DNA from: Spirodela intermedia | Taxonomy: Eukaryota; Streptophyta; Magnoliopsida; Alismatales; Araceae | Direction of reading: 5' to 3' | NCBI GenBank assembly: GCA_902729315.2 | Contig: LR746271.1 | Coordinates: forward strand, 4,670,001-4,734,000 | DNA: 64,000 nucleotides | Shown: positions 36,686 through 50,000 of the stretch, one piece after another | Layout of the letters: each line of letters starts with the position of its first letter | Position numbering within the stretch: position 1 is the first letter of the stretch | Program-made: the position numbers and the translations under genes | The notes under the pieces: generated by a model | Told to the model about the DNA's origin: nothing | What the model saw: the letters and a program-made list of their open reading frames with translations, nothing else | Database searches by the model: none

Positions 36686-39600
36686 CTTAAATGTACATGA
36701 AAATGTAATGAAGCAAAAGTCACTTCTGGGTCTTCCTTTCATCTGGTCTCTGTTTACTATTCTTGTCAAGTTCTGTAACCAGTTTGAAAATAAAATTCTT
36801 TGCAGAAAAGAAACAGATTATTATTTGGTTCAAGATCTTAAAGTTTTTGTGAAGGAAAGCCCCTTGATCAGTGGCATCATAGCGGTTCTGTTTTGCTGCT
36901 GTTTCTCTGTAATCTCTCTGACTCACATAGGGTCACTAACACCTCTGCATAAAAACACCGGATATCAATTCTGAGGGGCGGTCTTTCTCAAGTTCATATA
37001 TCTGACCTAGTTATTGAGCATATAAACTGTCTCATTCTCATTAATATCTAATGATCGATTCAAGGATTTATGGGTCTTAAAACTACCAGATCTAATTGAC
37101 TAAATCGATTAAATGCGATTTTGAATTTAAATACTGTCATTCTAGGACTTTTTTGTTGAATTTAAATGCAATTTTCAAGCGAATAATAATTAGGATAATA
37201 TTTTTTTAATCATTATGCGTAATTAAGTGTGGTGAAAATGCACATAATGGCTGACATGACTTGCAAATTAACATGCATGCTAGATGGAAGTTGATCTACT
37301 AAGTCATATCGTAAAGCTACATATTTATTAATGAACAAAAAGAAATGGGCCCTGGTTCATAATGAACTATGGCTTACTTTTTGGGCTAGACCCATCAGCA
37401 ATCAAGCATGATTCTTTTATCTTACAACAATCTAGAGGGCCATGTTGTAGAAGGTCACAAAATCTGATGGGAATTCCATCTATGCCATTGCCTGTCCATC
37501 AGATCGAAATATCAAAGCATTTAAGTAGCAAAGGAAATGAAAAAGATGATGAGTAAATACTCATAATAGGGCCTCCATATCTCATGAATGTAATACATGA
37601 GTAAACACTAACTCGTCAGTTGACTCCAAGGGAGGTTACGTAACTTCAACTAGCTTGTCGTGCCTTTGTTATTATATGAGAAGGTTACTTGATGGACTAT
37701 TGGCCTCTTGTCTCACATTTGAGGTGCGACATTATTACCTTTTTAACCCTTAGTAACAACTTTGTAGCTAAGTATAGAAGTTCTTCTTACCATCATGTTT
37801 ACTCCTCTCTCTGATCTCCACAAAATATCATTGTAATTAAAGCTTATATGGATTAAACTTAAATTTATAAATTAGAAATTAATATAAGAATGTTAGATAA
37901 ATATTAATAAATATCTAGGTCGATCACATGGATAATTAGAAACTTGAATTAATTAATACAAAGGTATAAGTGAGTAGAGTGAAAAATAAGACGATGGGAA
38001 GATTGATGAGTAACACTTAGATATACTTAGAAATCATGATGAAGTTATTTTTGCATTGAAAATATGAAGAGAATCTACTTTGGAAAAGAAACCAAGAGTT
38101 AATTTTCTAATAAACAATCCTTGAATTAAGATTCAAGTCAATACTTAAAAATCTTAATCAAGATATACCAAGATTTAATTAATGAGTAATGATCCTCAAC
38201 AAATATAAAATGGAAAGAGATAAGAGAAATTACACATACATAAGTAAGGTAGGAATGATTGAACTTCAAGAGAATCATTCTCTTGTTGCTGCAGTGGCTG
38301 TCACCCACCACAACTTGAGCAGCCTTTATGTCGCACAATGGTGCTAACCAAGATGTCTCAGATCCCAAGGTTAGAGGATAAAGAAGAAGATGAGAAATTC
38401 ACTATACTTTGTGGGCTGAAAAGAGAGAAAAATAGACTCCAAGTAAATGTTTTTGGAGTAAGGAGAATGGGAAAGAATATCTCTCTCTAAAAAGCTAGAA
38501 ATGTTCTAAAATGAACACTACTCAAACTAAGAAAGATTTTCATGAGACATACACTCTTGCTAGCTCTCCTTCATGGGGATTGGGATGCCCTTGGACAAAA
38601 ATGTGAAGGGCTAAATATAGGCAATGGAGGGGACAGTTTCCTTTCCCTCCATCAATTTCCTTCTTTGTCAGTTTTCTTCCTTGTTGGTTTATTTCTTTGT
38701 TGACTTCCTTCTTAAATACATGGATTGTTGAAAGACATTCATGTTCCTCTAAAAATAGTCAGCCATTCTTTTATTAAGTGGCTAACTTAATTACTCATGC
38801 CACCTCCTTCATCCAACTGTTTTGACTCACTATGCCACATCTTCTCTCTTAATTTATCACATTAAATAAATAAAATTCATGTGAGATACTTACATAGAAA
38901 AACATGCTATTACTTAATCTAACATAGGATAAGATAATATCTCACATAGTAACATATATCTCTCATTTATAGTGGGCTGAGTTTATGACTCATATATTTA
39001 AGCATAATTCATACTCATTATATGAAAATTAATTAAATCATGATAATAATATCATATATTCAATTCAGTGTCTTATGCCTACAAAAGATAATTAAAAAGG
39101 CCAATATGATTCGAATTATGCAACACTAATAGAATATTATCACTCTCCTCTCAATAATCCAAGACTAGTAGCCTATTCAATTATTTTATTCTCGTGCCAT
39201 CCTCAAAAGTGACTAACTTTTTTTATTAAATTTGATGCATCCAAGATGATAAAAGAAATTTGATTTAATTTTAATATAAAAAATCATTTTAGGGAAAAAA
39301 TCACTTTAAATTTTGGTTTTTAAGATTGTTTTCCTAGTAAGTTGAGAGGGGAGTTACTTCAATATGTTACGAATCTGTTAATAATCAAGTTGGAGAAGGA
39401 TTCAATTTCTTCTCTTACTAAAGAGACATGAGATTATGATGGAAATAGATTTTTGTCAACTTATTTTTAGGGTAATTTGGTTCTAGGATGTTGAGTTGAA
39501 TGGTTAAAGATGCAATCAAGAGTGGGCGAATTTATATGAAGAGTGCTGGAAAATATTAAAGTTAGTAAACCAATAATGGGTAAAACTAAAAATATAGTTT

Positions 39601-40407
39601 TAATAAAGGTTTGGCCCATTTGACTTATTCTAATCTATAAAATCTATGCCCTTGACTTACATTCTCTCATATTGTACAATAGCTGAACTCCATGATCCTT
39701 AGATTATCTCTCCAAGGTTCAAGGCTCTAATCAAGTACTTATTTCTAGATCCATGACTCTAAAAGCCAAGTCAAAGATGTCTCACTTACCTCTTTTATAT
39801 TCATGACTTCAAGGTGCTGAATAAAATTAGCACCCAACTGGGTTCTTATAAACTTGGGATTCTAAGGGGTCAAATACTAGAATTTTAATGAGAACTCACC
39901 ATTTTATATGAACAACATTAGAATATGCTGTGTACTCTTAACTACTCACTGCTATTGACAGTTTACTACGACCAAGAAACCATACAAGATACAAAGATTC
40001 AACTTTTTACATTGCCAAAGTGTGCATGTTGAATCAGTCTTTAGGAGTTATAAAGGTTAATAAATAACACTTATGATAGCTTGAAGTAATAATGGAATTA
40101 AAAAAATAACATGAAATGATTTTTTTAAAGGCATTTCCATAACCCACTCCTACCTCTTCACTCCATTCGCCTCATGTATTTTATGGATGATTAACTATGT
40201 TGTTGGAAACTTGGGCAAGATCTATGTAGTCAATGATGTAGGTCGCAAGAAAAGCATTCAAGTCAGACCTTTAATAGAAATTAAACAATTGTGTGGCAAA
40301 TCCCAAGTTTAAGAAAAATAAATAAATAAATAAATAAATTTGTGGGGCATCTAGACCACCATGGCTGTGTGACAACCTTCGTTAATTGTTATAGGAAGAC
40401 CTCATAG

Positions 40408-40600
40408 GGACCTATGGTGATGGCAAGAGGAGTGAAGAATGTCTCACTATATGAGATAAATCTTAGCTGTGACAATATAACTTTCGCCACTACAAAAGTT
40501 GAAGCAATGGCCTTGGACTGTCCACTACTTGGACATGAGTACGAAGATAATGAAAATGTTGGCTTCTAAAGGACATGATATCATGCCTCATATCACAATA
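40408..40600 (+). mobile_element. Copia GAG-pre-integrase relic
   Basis: Translation in one frame gives GPMVMARGVKNVSLYEI, and after a frame change HYLDMSTKIMKMLASKG. This is the layout of the copia protease-integrase junction (a G.MV..RGVK..LY block followed by W-H-LGHMS..-M--L-..G). The tract is frameshifted, short and lacks flanking pol domains, so it is a decayed fragment. Confidence 0.55.
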
Positions 40601-40930
40601 GCTCAATCTATATACAAACTACATCATTATGAGAGAAGGGAACCCAATATTTCTTGGTTGAAGTTGGTACCCATAAGCTTGAAGTACTAGACTACCTTCA
40701 TTAATGACACTACCCAGAAGGTATACTGTTATTTTTTATAAGAAAAATAGATTAAATATCCCTACTACATTATAAAAATGTGGAAAAATCAAATGAAAAA
40801 TGTAAGTAGTGTGAAGGGGAGTGGTTGAAGTCAACAGGTGCCAATATGATGGGAAAGTGTTTAAATGGAAGACTAATGAATGCATGGAAAAAACATTAAA
40901 TGAATGTGTAAGGAGAACACATACAACAGT

Positions 40931-41335
40931 CCATGTCGGCTTGCCTAACATGTAGGAGTAGGTGACCATTCATGTCCCTCAACCATTGGAAGAAGGTTGA
41001 CCCCTCATACCTTGGGGACTTTGACTAGGTACAAGATGGATCCAATGCTAAGGAAGCGCTGACTTTATTGTTGGGTTCGGCTATGGTTTCTTCTATCTAT
41101 TCAAGAACTGGGTTGCGTTGCAGAAAATATTAGGGGATTGAAGAAGCCACGTTGGGTTACGTAACATGTAGGGGTTGGGGGACCATTCATGGCCCTCAAC
41201 CATTGAATGAAGGTTGACCTTGGGGCCTTTGACTGGGAACAAGGTGGATCCAATGCTAAGGAAGCGCTAACTTTATTGTTGGGTTAGGCTATGGTTTCTC
41301 GTATCTATTCAAAAACTGGGTTGTGTTGCAGAAAT
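40931..41335 (+). repeat. Tandem duplication of about 0.2 kb
   Basis: Copy A is 40931-41128 and copy B is 41148-41335. Both run from ccatgtcgg/ccacgttgg through taacatgtagg, gaccattcatg, ccctcaaccattg, gaaggttgacc, ggatccaatgctaaggaagc and ctttattgttgggtt to aactgggttg and gttgcagaaa. Copy B has a few short deletions and about one change per ten bases by eye. It ends about 190 bp upstream of the proposed FAM91 TATA box. Confidence 0.85.
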
Positions 41336-41523
41336 CGGACGGAGAAATCTTGGAAGGAGACTGAAGCTCATAGAAATCTGGACAGAAGAAGATGCTAATT
41401 TTAGTGCGAATGTAAATTTCCTCGTGTTTAAGAAAGAAAGAGTATGCTTCCGATTGCACCGAATAGGATCAGAATTCATATTCTTTAATGCACAAAAGAA
41501 TTGGGTCGCGGATTTTGGTGGGT

Positions 41524-41532
41524 TATATATAC
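41524..41532 (+). promoter_or_regulatory. Possible TATA box of the FAM91 gene
   Basis: The sequence tatatatac lies upstream of a CT-rich stretch (about 41755-41783) that would fall in the leader. Position and context fit a plant core promoter. No transcript evidence can be seen from sequence. Confidence 0.35.
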
Positions 41533-41754
41533 TGATGGATTCGGCACACACTGTTGTTGTGAAATATTGTCAGAGAAGTACGAGACGAACTGGGGACCCG
41601 TCGAGGAAGGCGGCGTGGGGAAGAAGAGCGATTCCATTGGCCGTTCGGGGGCGTGGTGTGTTCCAAAAGGGGTCATTTTCGACGGCTGGAGGTGGCGTTT
41701 GCCGAGCCCAGTTCTGGTACTACTGCAATCCTCCCTTCACCACTCTTCTCTGCC

Positions 41755-41783
41755 TCCCTCCCTCTCTCTCCCTCTCTCTCTCT
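41755..41783. repeat. CT-rich tract, probable FAM91 5' leader
   Basis: A short run of ccctctctct-type sequence, typical of plant 5' leaders. Confidence 0.6.
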
Positions 41784-42078
41784 GCGCGAGTACGCATGGA
41801 AGCAATCCAGATCTCCAAAATTGTTGTGATCCGTCTTTCTTTCGGATGCCGGGGTGTTTTTCTCGCTTAATGCCCCTTCCCACATCTCCTCTTTCTCTTG
41901 CTGCCTCTCCCCTTCGGCGCTCTTTTAGTCGGTTGGCTGATCTTCTCGGGCAGCTTGACAATCGGTACGGAATCTAAATCTGGGAGTCTCTTTCCGTCTT
42001 CCTTCCCCGGGACTCGCAGGATCAGTTGCATTTCCTCGTAGTCGATTTCTATAGACTGGTGACCAGATGACGTCAAAT

Positions 42079-43981
42079 GTGAGTAGGCGCTTGAGACTCT
42101 GTAGTCAAGATCAGGCCCATTTCAATGCACAGCGGGGAGGCGCTTCTTGTCGGAAATGGTTTCCTGTCCGTGATGAACACGAGTGTAAAGCCGCAATTTA
42201 GGTCATTGATTCGGCAAAAAATGTATCTCATTGATGTGCGTCAGACAATTCTGATCCAGACTGATCGTTTTCTTCCCACAATGGTCCGTCTTGAGCTATT
42301 CCAATGATAAGAAGGAAAAAAATATACGCAAAATGGGTGGCTGCCATGTCTGTGCAATGTATGGATCGAAAGTAGTTCTGAACCTAGTAAAGGGGGAAAC
42401 CATAAGATTGCCTGACCTCTTATTGAGATGATTTAATCCTTCTGTAGGAGCCAAAGATCTGTAATACTCTTCATTCATTAAAACTGATTGGCTTTATTTC
42501 CATTAGTGTCCAAAGATATCTTTCATTCCATGCACTGATGCTTATATGAAGATTTTGGTTTCCGTTGGACAGTTTGGTTTTCCTAAGAACCTAAAGAGAC
42601 GCTCATGTGGAATTAAAATGCTAAGTTGATCAGTTTTATGATGGTTTCAGTCTTGTGTTGAATTGGCTGGCGTGCATAAAAAAAATCTAAAGACCCACAC
42701 ATGTGGAGTTAAAATGGTCAGTTGGAGTTTCTCTGATAAGTTAATCACTTTCATCAAGCAACTTCAGATGATGTCCAAATGGAGTGGATAGAAACAAAAT
42801 GGAAATCATTCAAATTGAGTTAAGATTCAGTTTCCTTCATTCTCCCAGAAGATGGGTGTCGCTGACTATTTGGTCTTGGAAGAAGGAAAAGCTGTGAGGC
42901 CAGAGGAAAGTGCAGTTGGTAGAGGTTAAATTGAACGTCGCTGCACTTTAATTGGGGAAGAGAATTGAAGGACAGCAGGCCCGGGAAGTCCATGATCTGC
43001 TCATGGTTGCACTTCAATACAAAGTTGTGGTAGAGATTTTTTCCTGGTTGATTCTGTGATGAAGTTTCACAACTTGAAGCAAAGAGAGATGAGATAAATG
43101 TATATATGGGTTTAATATTCTTAGACGGTAGAAAAGCAAGTTCTGGTGCTATGAATAGTTCTTAGATGGGTGGCAGATTCAACTGTGTGCTAAAAGTAAC
43201 AACAAAGCCATATGTAAGCCTTTAAAATAATGGTGATGTAGGTCGGTTCGGATTTGGCTGTGGATTTCGAGCTATAGATTTCACTTTTGAAAAATGAGGA
43301 CTTGTTTCTTAAAAGAATTATATTGCAGAAGTAAAATGATGATACAATCACAATGATGGATGCTGATTGATCCTATGTTGAAGATGAATATGGAGTAGGG
43401 ATGATATCCTCCAGAGTAGGACGTTTTGCGGCATCAGCGTTCATAATCTACTGCTTGATGGGGGTGCAGTAAACGAAAATCTTGGCATGATCTAGCAAAT
43501 GATTAATTGTGTTTTCATTCTTAACCATTCCTTCCGTTTTCATCTGACAAATGGGTTTCCACACTTTGTCCGCAGATGAAACTCAGTCTCCTTCGTAGTT
43601 TCTCTCTCTCTCCCTCTGTACCTTCTCCCATGCTTTGTCTAGCAACCACCAGTTTATTATTGTTTCTTTCTCTTGGGGACACTCTTTTTCTTTTAATTTG
43701 ATTGTTTCCATGTCAATGTCTGCAGATATGTCTGGTTCCTGAAATGCTGAGGCAAATATCTGTCTAGAAAAACTATGTTAAGTTCCTTGGAACTTGAACC
43801 TGAAGAAATCACCCCTCTTTGTGACCCACAGGAGGTAAATATCATTGGTTTCCCCTTCTTATAAATACCTAGGTACCAACTAATAACGAGGACTGTAGTT
43901 GATTAATTTAAAATACTCTTTTATGAGGCATATTCTTGCCGTTAATTCAAATTTCGGTTTCTTTTCTTTACTTCATTTCAG
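42079..43981 (+). other. FAM91 5' UTR introns and leader exon
   Basis: A plausible leader structure is: donor gtgagt at 42079, acceptor tgcag ending 43725, leader exon 43726-43834, donor gtaaat at 43835, acceptor tttcag ending 43981, then the exon with the start codon. The first intron region contains an imperfect pair of blocks around 42600 and 42690 (catgtgga-ttaaaatg). No other gene was recognised. Confidence 0.5.
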
Positions 43982-43990
43982 TCATCATAG
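43728..43990 (+). promoter_or_regulatory. Three upstream ORFs in the FAM91 leader
   Basis: In the proposed leader exon, ATG codons open three successive small ORFs: 43728-43742 (MSGS), 43744-43767 (MLRQISV) and 43775-43834 joined in frame to 43982-43990 (22 residues, beginning MLSSLELEPEEITPL). The third ends 27 nt before the FAM91 start at 44018. Such uORFs commonly lower translation of the main ORF. Confidence 0.5.
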
Positions 43991-44017
43991 AGGCGCTGCT
44001 GTACATTATTTGCGAAG

Positions 44018-47000
44018 ATGCAGCGTGCTCCAGCTACTACTGAGGAGCAGCTATTTTTCAAAGCTATCAAGGATGAATGTCCTTGGGAAAATCTTCCTAA
44101 ACGACTTCAGTCGTCCTTGTCTACTAGAGAGGAATGGCATAGAAGGTCATCTCTAATCTCACTTATATCTGTCAATTGAGGGGACGTTTACCAGTCATTA
44201 ATCTTTAGTTACTGGACCTTTTGGTGGCATTGATTAAAATTGGTGATTTTACCCTTTTATGGTAGAAGCTTATGATTAGCTTTGTCTATCTGTGAAGTTA
44301 TCTAATAGAGTTATATCCAGATTGCATCATGTTAACACCCAGAAACTTGTGCATCCACTGTATCTCATATTGTGTTGTACTGCAATAATTATAGACCATC
44401 AGTGGTAGGAAATTATCTTTATCTGTTTCTACAATGACTCCTTAACAATATATATCCGTGGCTAATTCATTCGAGTACATTAGAAATCAGGTTTGTAATG
44501 GCCTTCTAATTGCTCAGTTTTTTTCCTTGTTGTTCACTATTTTTCTTAATTAGTTTTCATGTGATGCTTTGTTTCTTTTGATTCGGTTTTCCTTTTTTTA
44601 GTTAATGCTCAACACTATTATTCTACTGCAGTTTTATGGTCTCAGGAGTTACAGCTTATTCCGTTTCCTGGTCATATAACATCACTATTTGTTGTGCAAT
44701 TTCGATTCTGAGCTATATTTAGTACCCTACACTTGCTTTGCAGTGTACTGTCTTCCCATGGGGGTTGGAATTTTTTGTTCCTCTGTTTTTCTTTGCTTGA
44801 CTCCTCAGTCAATGTGTACTAGGTGACTACTGAACCTCAGAGGTTGTTATGTCAGTAAAGCTGACATTAGTCAGATGATATATTGAAATTTATTCCTGCC
44901 CTCATTGAATTCATGAGGATATCATGAATTTTCGTATTAAATAAATTTACTATTGATTTGTGGGGTTGAAGGATTTTCATCATGAATTTGGATTGTGCTC
45001 TGGGGAGGGCTTCTCCTTTTCTTTTCTCATTTCATTTAAAAGACAGGAGTTGGGAAACTGAAGACTTTAGTTATGAAATGCATCATGCGAAGGATAAATA
45101 TGTTACACAAATCATTATATGTAGGACATGGACCCTATCACTCTTATGGGAGACATGTAACTTAAGTAAGTAACCTTATAGTGATCAATTTTTTGACAGC
45201 TGGATGCTTTGATAGGAGTGGTTGAATAAGTGTCAGTTTGTGGTGGAGATGAGTAAACGTGAGAGAAGTTGGGGGAGGGTTCTCGCAACTATGGTTGGGA
45301 AGACAGTGACACAGTTACTATCGTCTCCTGGATAGAACTTTTATTCTTCGCTTTCTCTCTTTGTCAGATCCTGTTAGCTTTGAAATATGATTTCTTGCAT
45401 CTTATTTTGTGTTCACAATCGTCAGGAATCATTTCGCTAGCAACTTTTTTCTTTTTTTTTCTAAAGCTTGTATCTTTGTTTGCAGGATAATAAACCATTG
45501 CATTAGGAAACGGCTGCAGTGGAATACTTGTTTTGCTCGTAAGGTCTGTAAGGAAGGAGAATATTATGAAGAGATGATGCGGTATCTGCGTAAGAATCTA
45601 GCAGTGCGTACTGAGACCAGATTTGAAAGTTTTATCATCTCTGATCACCAGTATTTTTTATTGGGACAATCTCCAGAATAGAGCCTATGGGCTCATTTAT
45701 TATTTGCTATGTCTACTTCTATTGTGATGGTTCAAAGAAGCTTTTTTGTCAAATAGGGCACGATTTTTTTCTATTATACATATCTATTTTCAATTGCTTA
45801 AGTAGGTAGAATTTTTGAAGTCATGAGTTGAGATAATGAAGAGAGGAAAACGGATTGTAAAATTTGGAGATGTTTTCATATCCTTGTGCCAGCCTGAGAA
45901 ACAAGGGACATTTGAGCAAAGATGCTTGATGAGCTTGTCCATGCATTCTGTTGGATTCTCTAAAGTTATACTTTAGAAAAGTTGTTAATAGGAGGGCATC
46001 TCTTCCTATCAAACCTATTTTTATTTCTTAAATTTGGATTCGTCACTTGATGCTTTGTTTTTGCAGTTATTTCCATATCATCTTTCGGAGCATGTTTGTC
46101 GAGTTATGAGGATCTCTCCCTTCAGATATTATTGTGACATAATCTTCGAAGTTATGAAGAATGGTACGTGCTGGCTTTTGCTGGATCTATTTTACTCTTG
46201 AGTTTGAATTAACAAGCTAAAATTTGATGGTCTCGTTCACTTTCGTGTATGTATGCCAGTGACTATCAAAATCACAAAAGTCCTTTTTATTCGAACCACA
46301 TACTATTATAGGCCCATGTTCAACGTGGATTTTAGTTTGCCGCTTTGAAATTTGATATTCCTGTCAAATTTTCATTTTTTAGTGTTGTAACTGTTCTCTA
46401 ACTTTGGAGCTTTATCAATATCCAAGGCTTGATTGGATACATCTCATTTTTTTCGAATGTCATTTGATCTTCATAACTCCCTAATTGACCTTTTAATTCA
46501 ATTCCATGCTGTGTAAATATGAAGTGTCCAATGCGTTTATGGAGCTTTTGTTGTCCTGAAAGAATAATTTGTTCTAATCACATCAGTTAAGCTCACGTCA
46601 ATAGGGTCTTTGTATAGTAATGTTCTTCAGGATGGCTGTAGATTTTCTTCTTCAGTACATCATACTCGATCTCTCTATCATTAGGTTCTCCTTCCCTTAT
46701 CAGACCAGGTTCCTGCCTAACAGCCCAAGTCTATTTCTCATCCTGGCTGGCGGATCTGATTTTGAAGTTTGGTATAATTGAAGACTGAATTTTGGTCAGC
46801 GAACCAGGTTTTTAGATTTGTTCACAATATAAACCCAGTGTTAGGGTGTCCCTGATGGCTTAACCTCTTTCAAATTCCCTTCGTTTTTCTAAATTTTTAA
46901 AGTTCTAGTCTAAGTTCGTCTGCTTCATCTTTGATAAATATTGACTATTAGTCATGAGGTTTAATTTTTCATCACCTCATTGCCATCAGTGAATAATTTG

Positions 47001-50000
47001 CCTGATCGCTATTTCGATTCAGATTTAGATCTAAGGCTGATCTAATTTCTATATATTAGTGTGTTTTACCAATTAGTCAGCACAATGTTTAAGAAATATA
47101 TTTTCAGGCCAAAATATGATTTTTTTGAATCTAGTTCCAAGTGGAAAAAGAAGTCTTCTGCTATCCTTGAGTTTTTTGAAGTGTTCTACACTTTGAACTT
47201 GCCTTGGGTTTATTTTTGGATTTTATCTACTGTGGGGAAAATTTTGATTAAAAAGTAAAAGAAAAGGGGATAGTCTTAGTTTAGCCGCCGCTGACTTTGC
47301 CTCCAAGAGAAAGAAATCAAGAAATGAACCCATTTGGAGACTGCCGTCTCCAAATGGAGTTATCATTGCTATGCAGCAATCCTTGGCAATCGTGGAGTCC
47401 TGAAAGTTATCATTGCTATGCAGTTCATGTTTAAAGCTGTGAATTTGTTGGTAAACATTTCCAGGGTTATTGGTACCACTCATTTGATCTCGCTTATCCT
47501 AGACTAATGGCATGTCTTTTCTGAAGTTGTTATGTGTTTAATGTATTATCTTTCTAATGTTACTGTTGATCCTAGGAAATATTACTCATTTTGCTTGACA
47601 TTCCATTCATATTTAAATTTAGTATTTTCTTGAAATTAGCATCAGTTTCTTTTGCAACTGAGGATCTCCATGCATCATACCTGTTTATTCTTGCAGAGCA
47701 ACCATATGACAGCATACCCAATTTCAGTGCTGCAGATGCATTGAGGCTTACCGGGATAGGCCGAAATGAATTTATTGATATAATGAACAAATGTAGGTCA
47801 AAGGTATCCGCCACAACCCAAGAGACTTCATAGACTTAATTGGCGACTTTTGTAATTTTTTCAATGGATTGATGCGTTTATCAAATTTCGATCTGGTACC
47901 TTTTTATATGAACATAGGTAAACAATATTCATACGAATCAATAGACTGTACATCAATGGATTTGCCTAATACTAAACCTAATGCAGTTATACAATTATAC
48001 ATCTACATGCAATCAGTCGTTGCTAATTTTTGTTAGTGTTTTACCGTCCTTGACATCATTTCGTAGCATCTTCTGTTCAGCTTGTCATGATTTTTGTTGG
48101 CGTTCTTCCTTGTCATCATTTTTCATTCAGCAGATAATGTCTCTTGCCTAATCCTTGTACGAATTGGGTCTGTATTTTTGGCCTTCAGATAATTGAACTC
48201 TGTCACCTTCGCATCAGATACCTTGGTATTGTAGTTTTGAAGCTAACCTCATAGTTGTACCTTAAGATGCCACCGATTTATAACCTGGAGATCGAACACT
48301 AATTTTTTATTACCTGCGGCGCTGATGAAATTTTGGGTTCAACTTTTTAACAAGTAGACGAAATTCTAAGTATTGATTTCTAGAACCTGCTTCAATACTC
48401 ACTTGCCCTATGGATGAAAGACTGGGAAAGAAATTAGACTTGTACACCACTCATGTACCACGCACACATGATCCAAAGTTTATGCAGTTTGCTGGCTCAC
48501 CCCCTACATACACAGAAGACAGCAGTCTTTGAACTTCTGCTGATTTCAAGAATAGGGTTTCAGTCTCACCACAAAGTAGGAAAAGGAACTCTATGATTTC
48601 TGTCTATATCACCTCCTTATTTCCTCCCTAGAGATAGGAGAAGCACGTCCATAGCCTATGATGGAATCATGATTCTGACATTAAGTATTTTGTCTCGTAA
48701 TGTACTCCCATCGCACTTTAGAGAGGTTTTTGTGTTAGGATCGGATCCTTTCCACGCTTTACTTTTATCTTTTTCCTGAAAAATGTTTCCCTGTTTTGTG
48801 TTTTGCTCTGTTTAGTTCGTGCCCATATAGTGTTGTGATGAGAAGAATAATTTACATAGATTTCCCACACCAACTACTTCCTCATTAAGCAGAACTTAAA
48901 GGGCCAGTCAGTCCAATGACTCCAGGTTTACTTCAGTATCCACTATACAGACAACATGATGAACTGTTCAAAAAATATTTTTATCTATTCTCACAAGACC
49001 AGTTGCAAAAGCGGAATTCATACTACATTGCTCGTACTTTGGGTATTGATACTTAGTACTTTTCTACTTAGCTTGAGCTCTAAGATGACTGGAGCTTGGC
49101 TTCTTAAGTTTTAAATTTATATAATAAAATAAATAAAATATTTAACATCTGTTTTCCATTTCTCCTATGTGGGCCATCCAGAAAATTATGTGGAAACTGA
49201 ACAAGTCAATTGCTAAGGAATTTCTACCTACGCAACCAGTTGATTTTTTAATTGACCCATGGTGGGGAGTTTGTCTTGTCAACTTTACCCTGGAAGAATT
49301 TAAGGTATGCATGACAGTTTCCCTCTTGCTGGCCTGAAAAATGTGTTCAGAAATCTATGCTTGCAGTGAAATTTTATATCTTGCTTCATTCTTTATTAAT
49401 TCAGTTAAGATTTCTTCTTTCTATGCAGAAACTCAGTGAAGAAGAGATGGCGACAATAGATAAAATCTGTAAAGAAGAAGCAAACTCATTTTTTCTTTTT
49501 GATCCTGATGTCATAAAAGGTCTTTATCAGAGGGGACTCATTTATTTCGATGTTCCAGTTTATCCTGATGACCGTTTTAAAGGTATATTATCTGGAGCCC
49601 CTTTGTTTTTTGCCTTTTTGTCAAGTCTTCATCTTGAAATCACTAGAGAGAGTTTTGTGGCTTTTTGTGTTTACAATTAGATTTTATATCCTGAAGCATT
49701 GCGTAGTTCCCAAACTTGAGATATTTCTGAAAGTTACATGTCCCTGTGTAGCCATTGTGTAGTTGATACATTGGGCTGCTGTCCCTGTGGAAATTGTAGT
49801 TCTCGCCCTTACAACTAGTTTGATCTATCACGCTTTCAAATTTCCTTTCTAAAGGTATCATTCCATATAAGATGGCTTTCATGGTGCATAGGAGTAAATC
49901 GTTCCTTGTGTTTTCATCTGGGTGTTGATACAACCAGACGAAAAGCTAAGTTTTTGTCATGGAAGTGTTGCATAGTGCTAAGACTTTTGGTACGTAATGG

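Larger units (their letters stand above)
36487..41523. other. AT-rich spacer before the FAM91 gene
   Basis: The first few hundred bases probably include the 3' UTR of the DnaJ-like gene; a (TA)n tract at 36658-36685 lies in it. From 37.0 to 40.1 kb the DNA is AT-rich, with no recognised protein. It may contain decayed LTR sequence (for example about 37.6-38.9 kb), but no paired ends were found. The copia relic and the tandem duplication at 40.4-41.3 kb are listed separately. Confidence 0.6.
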
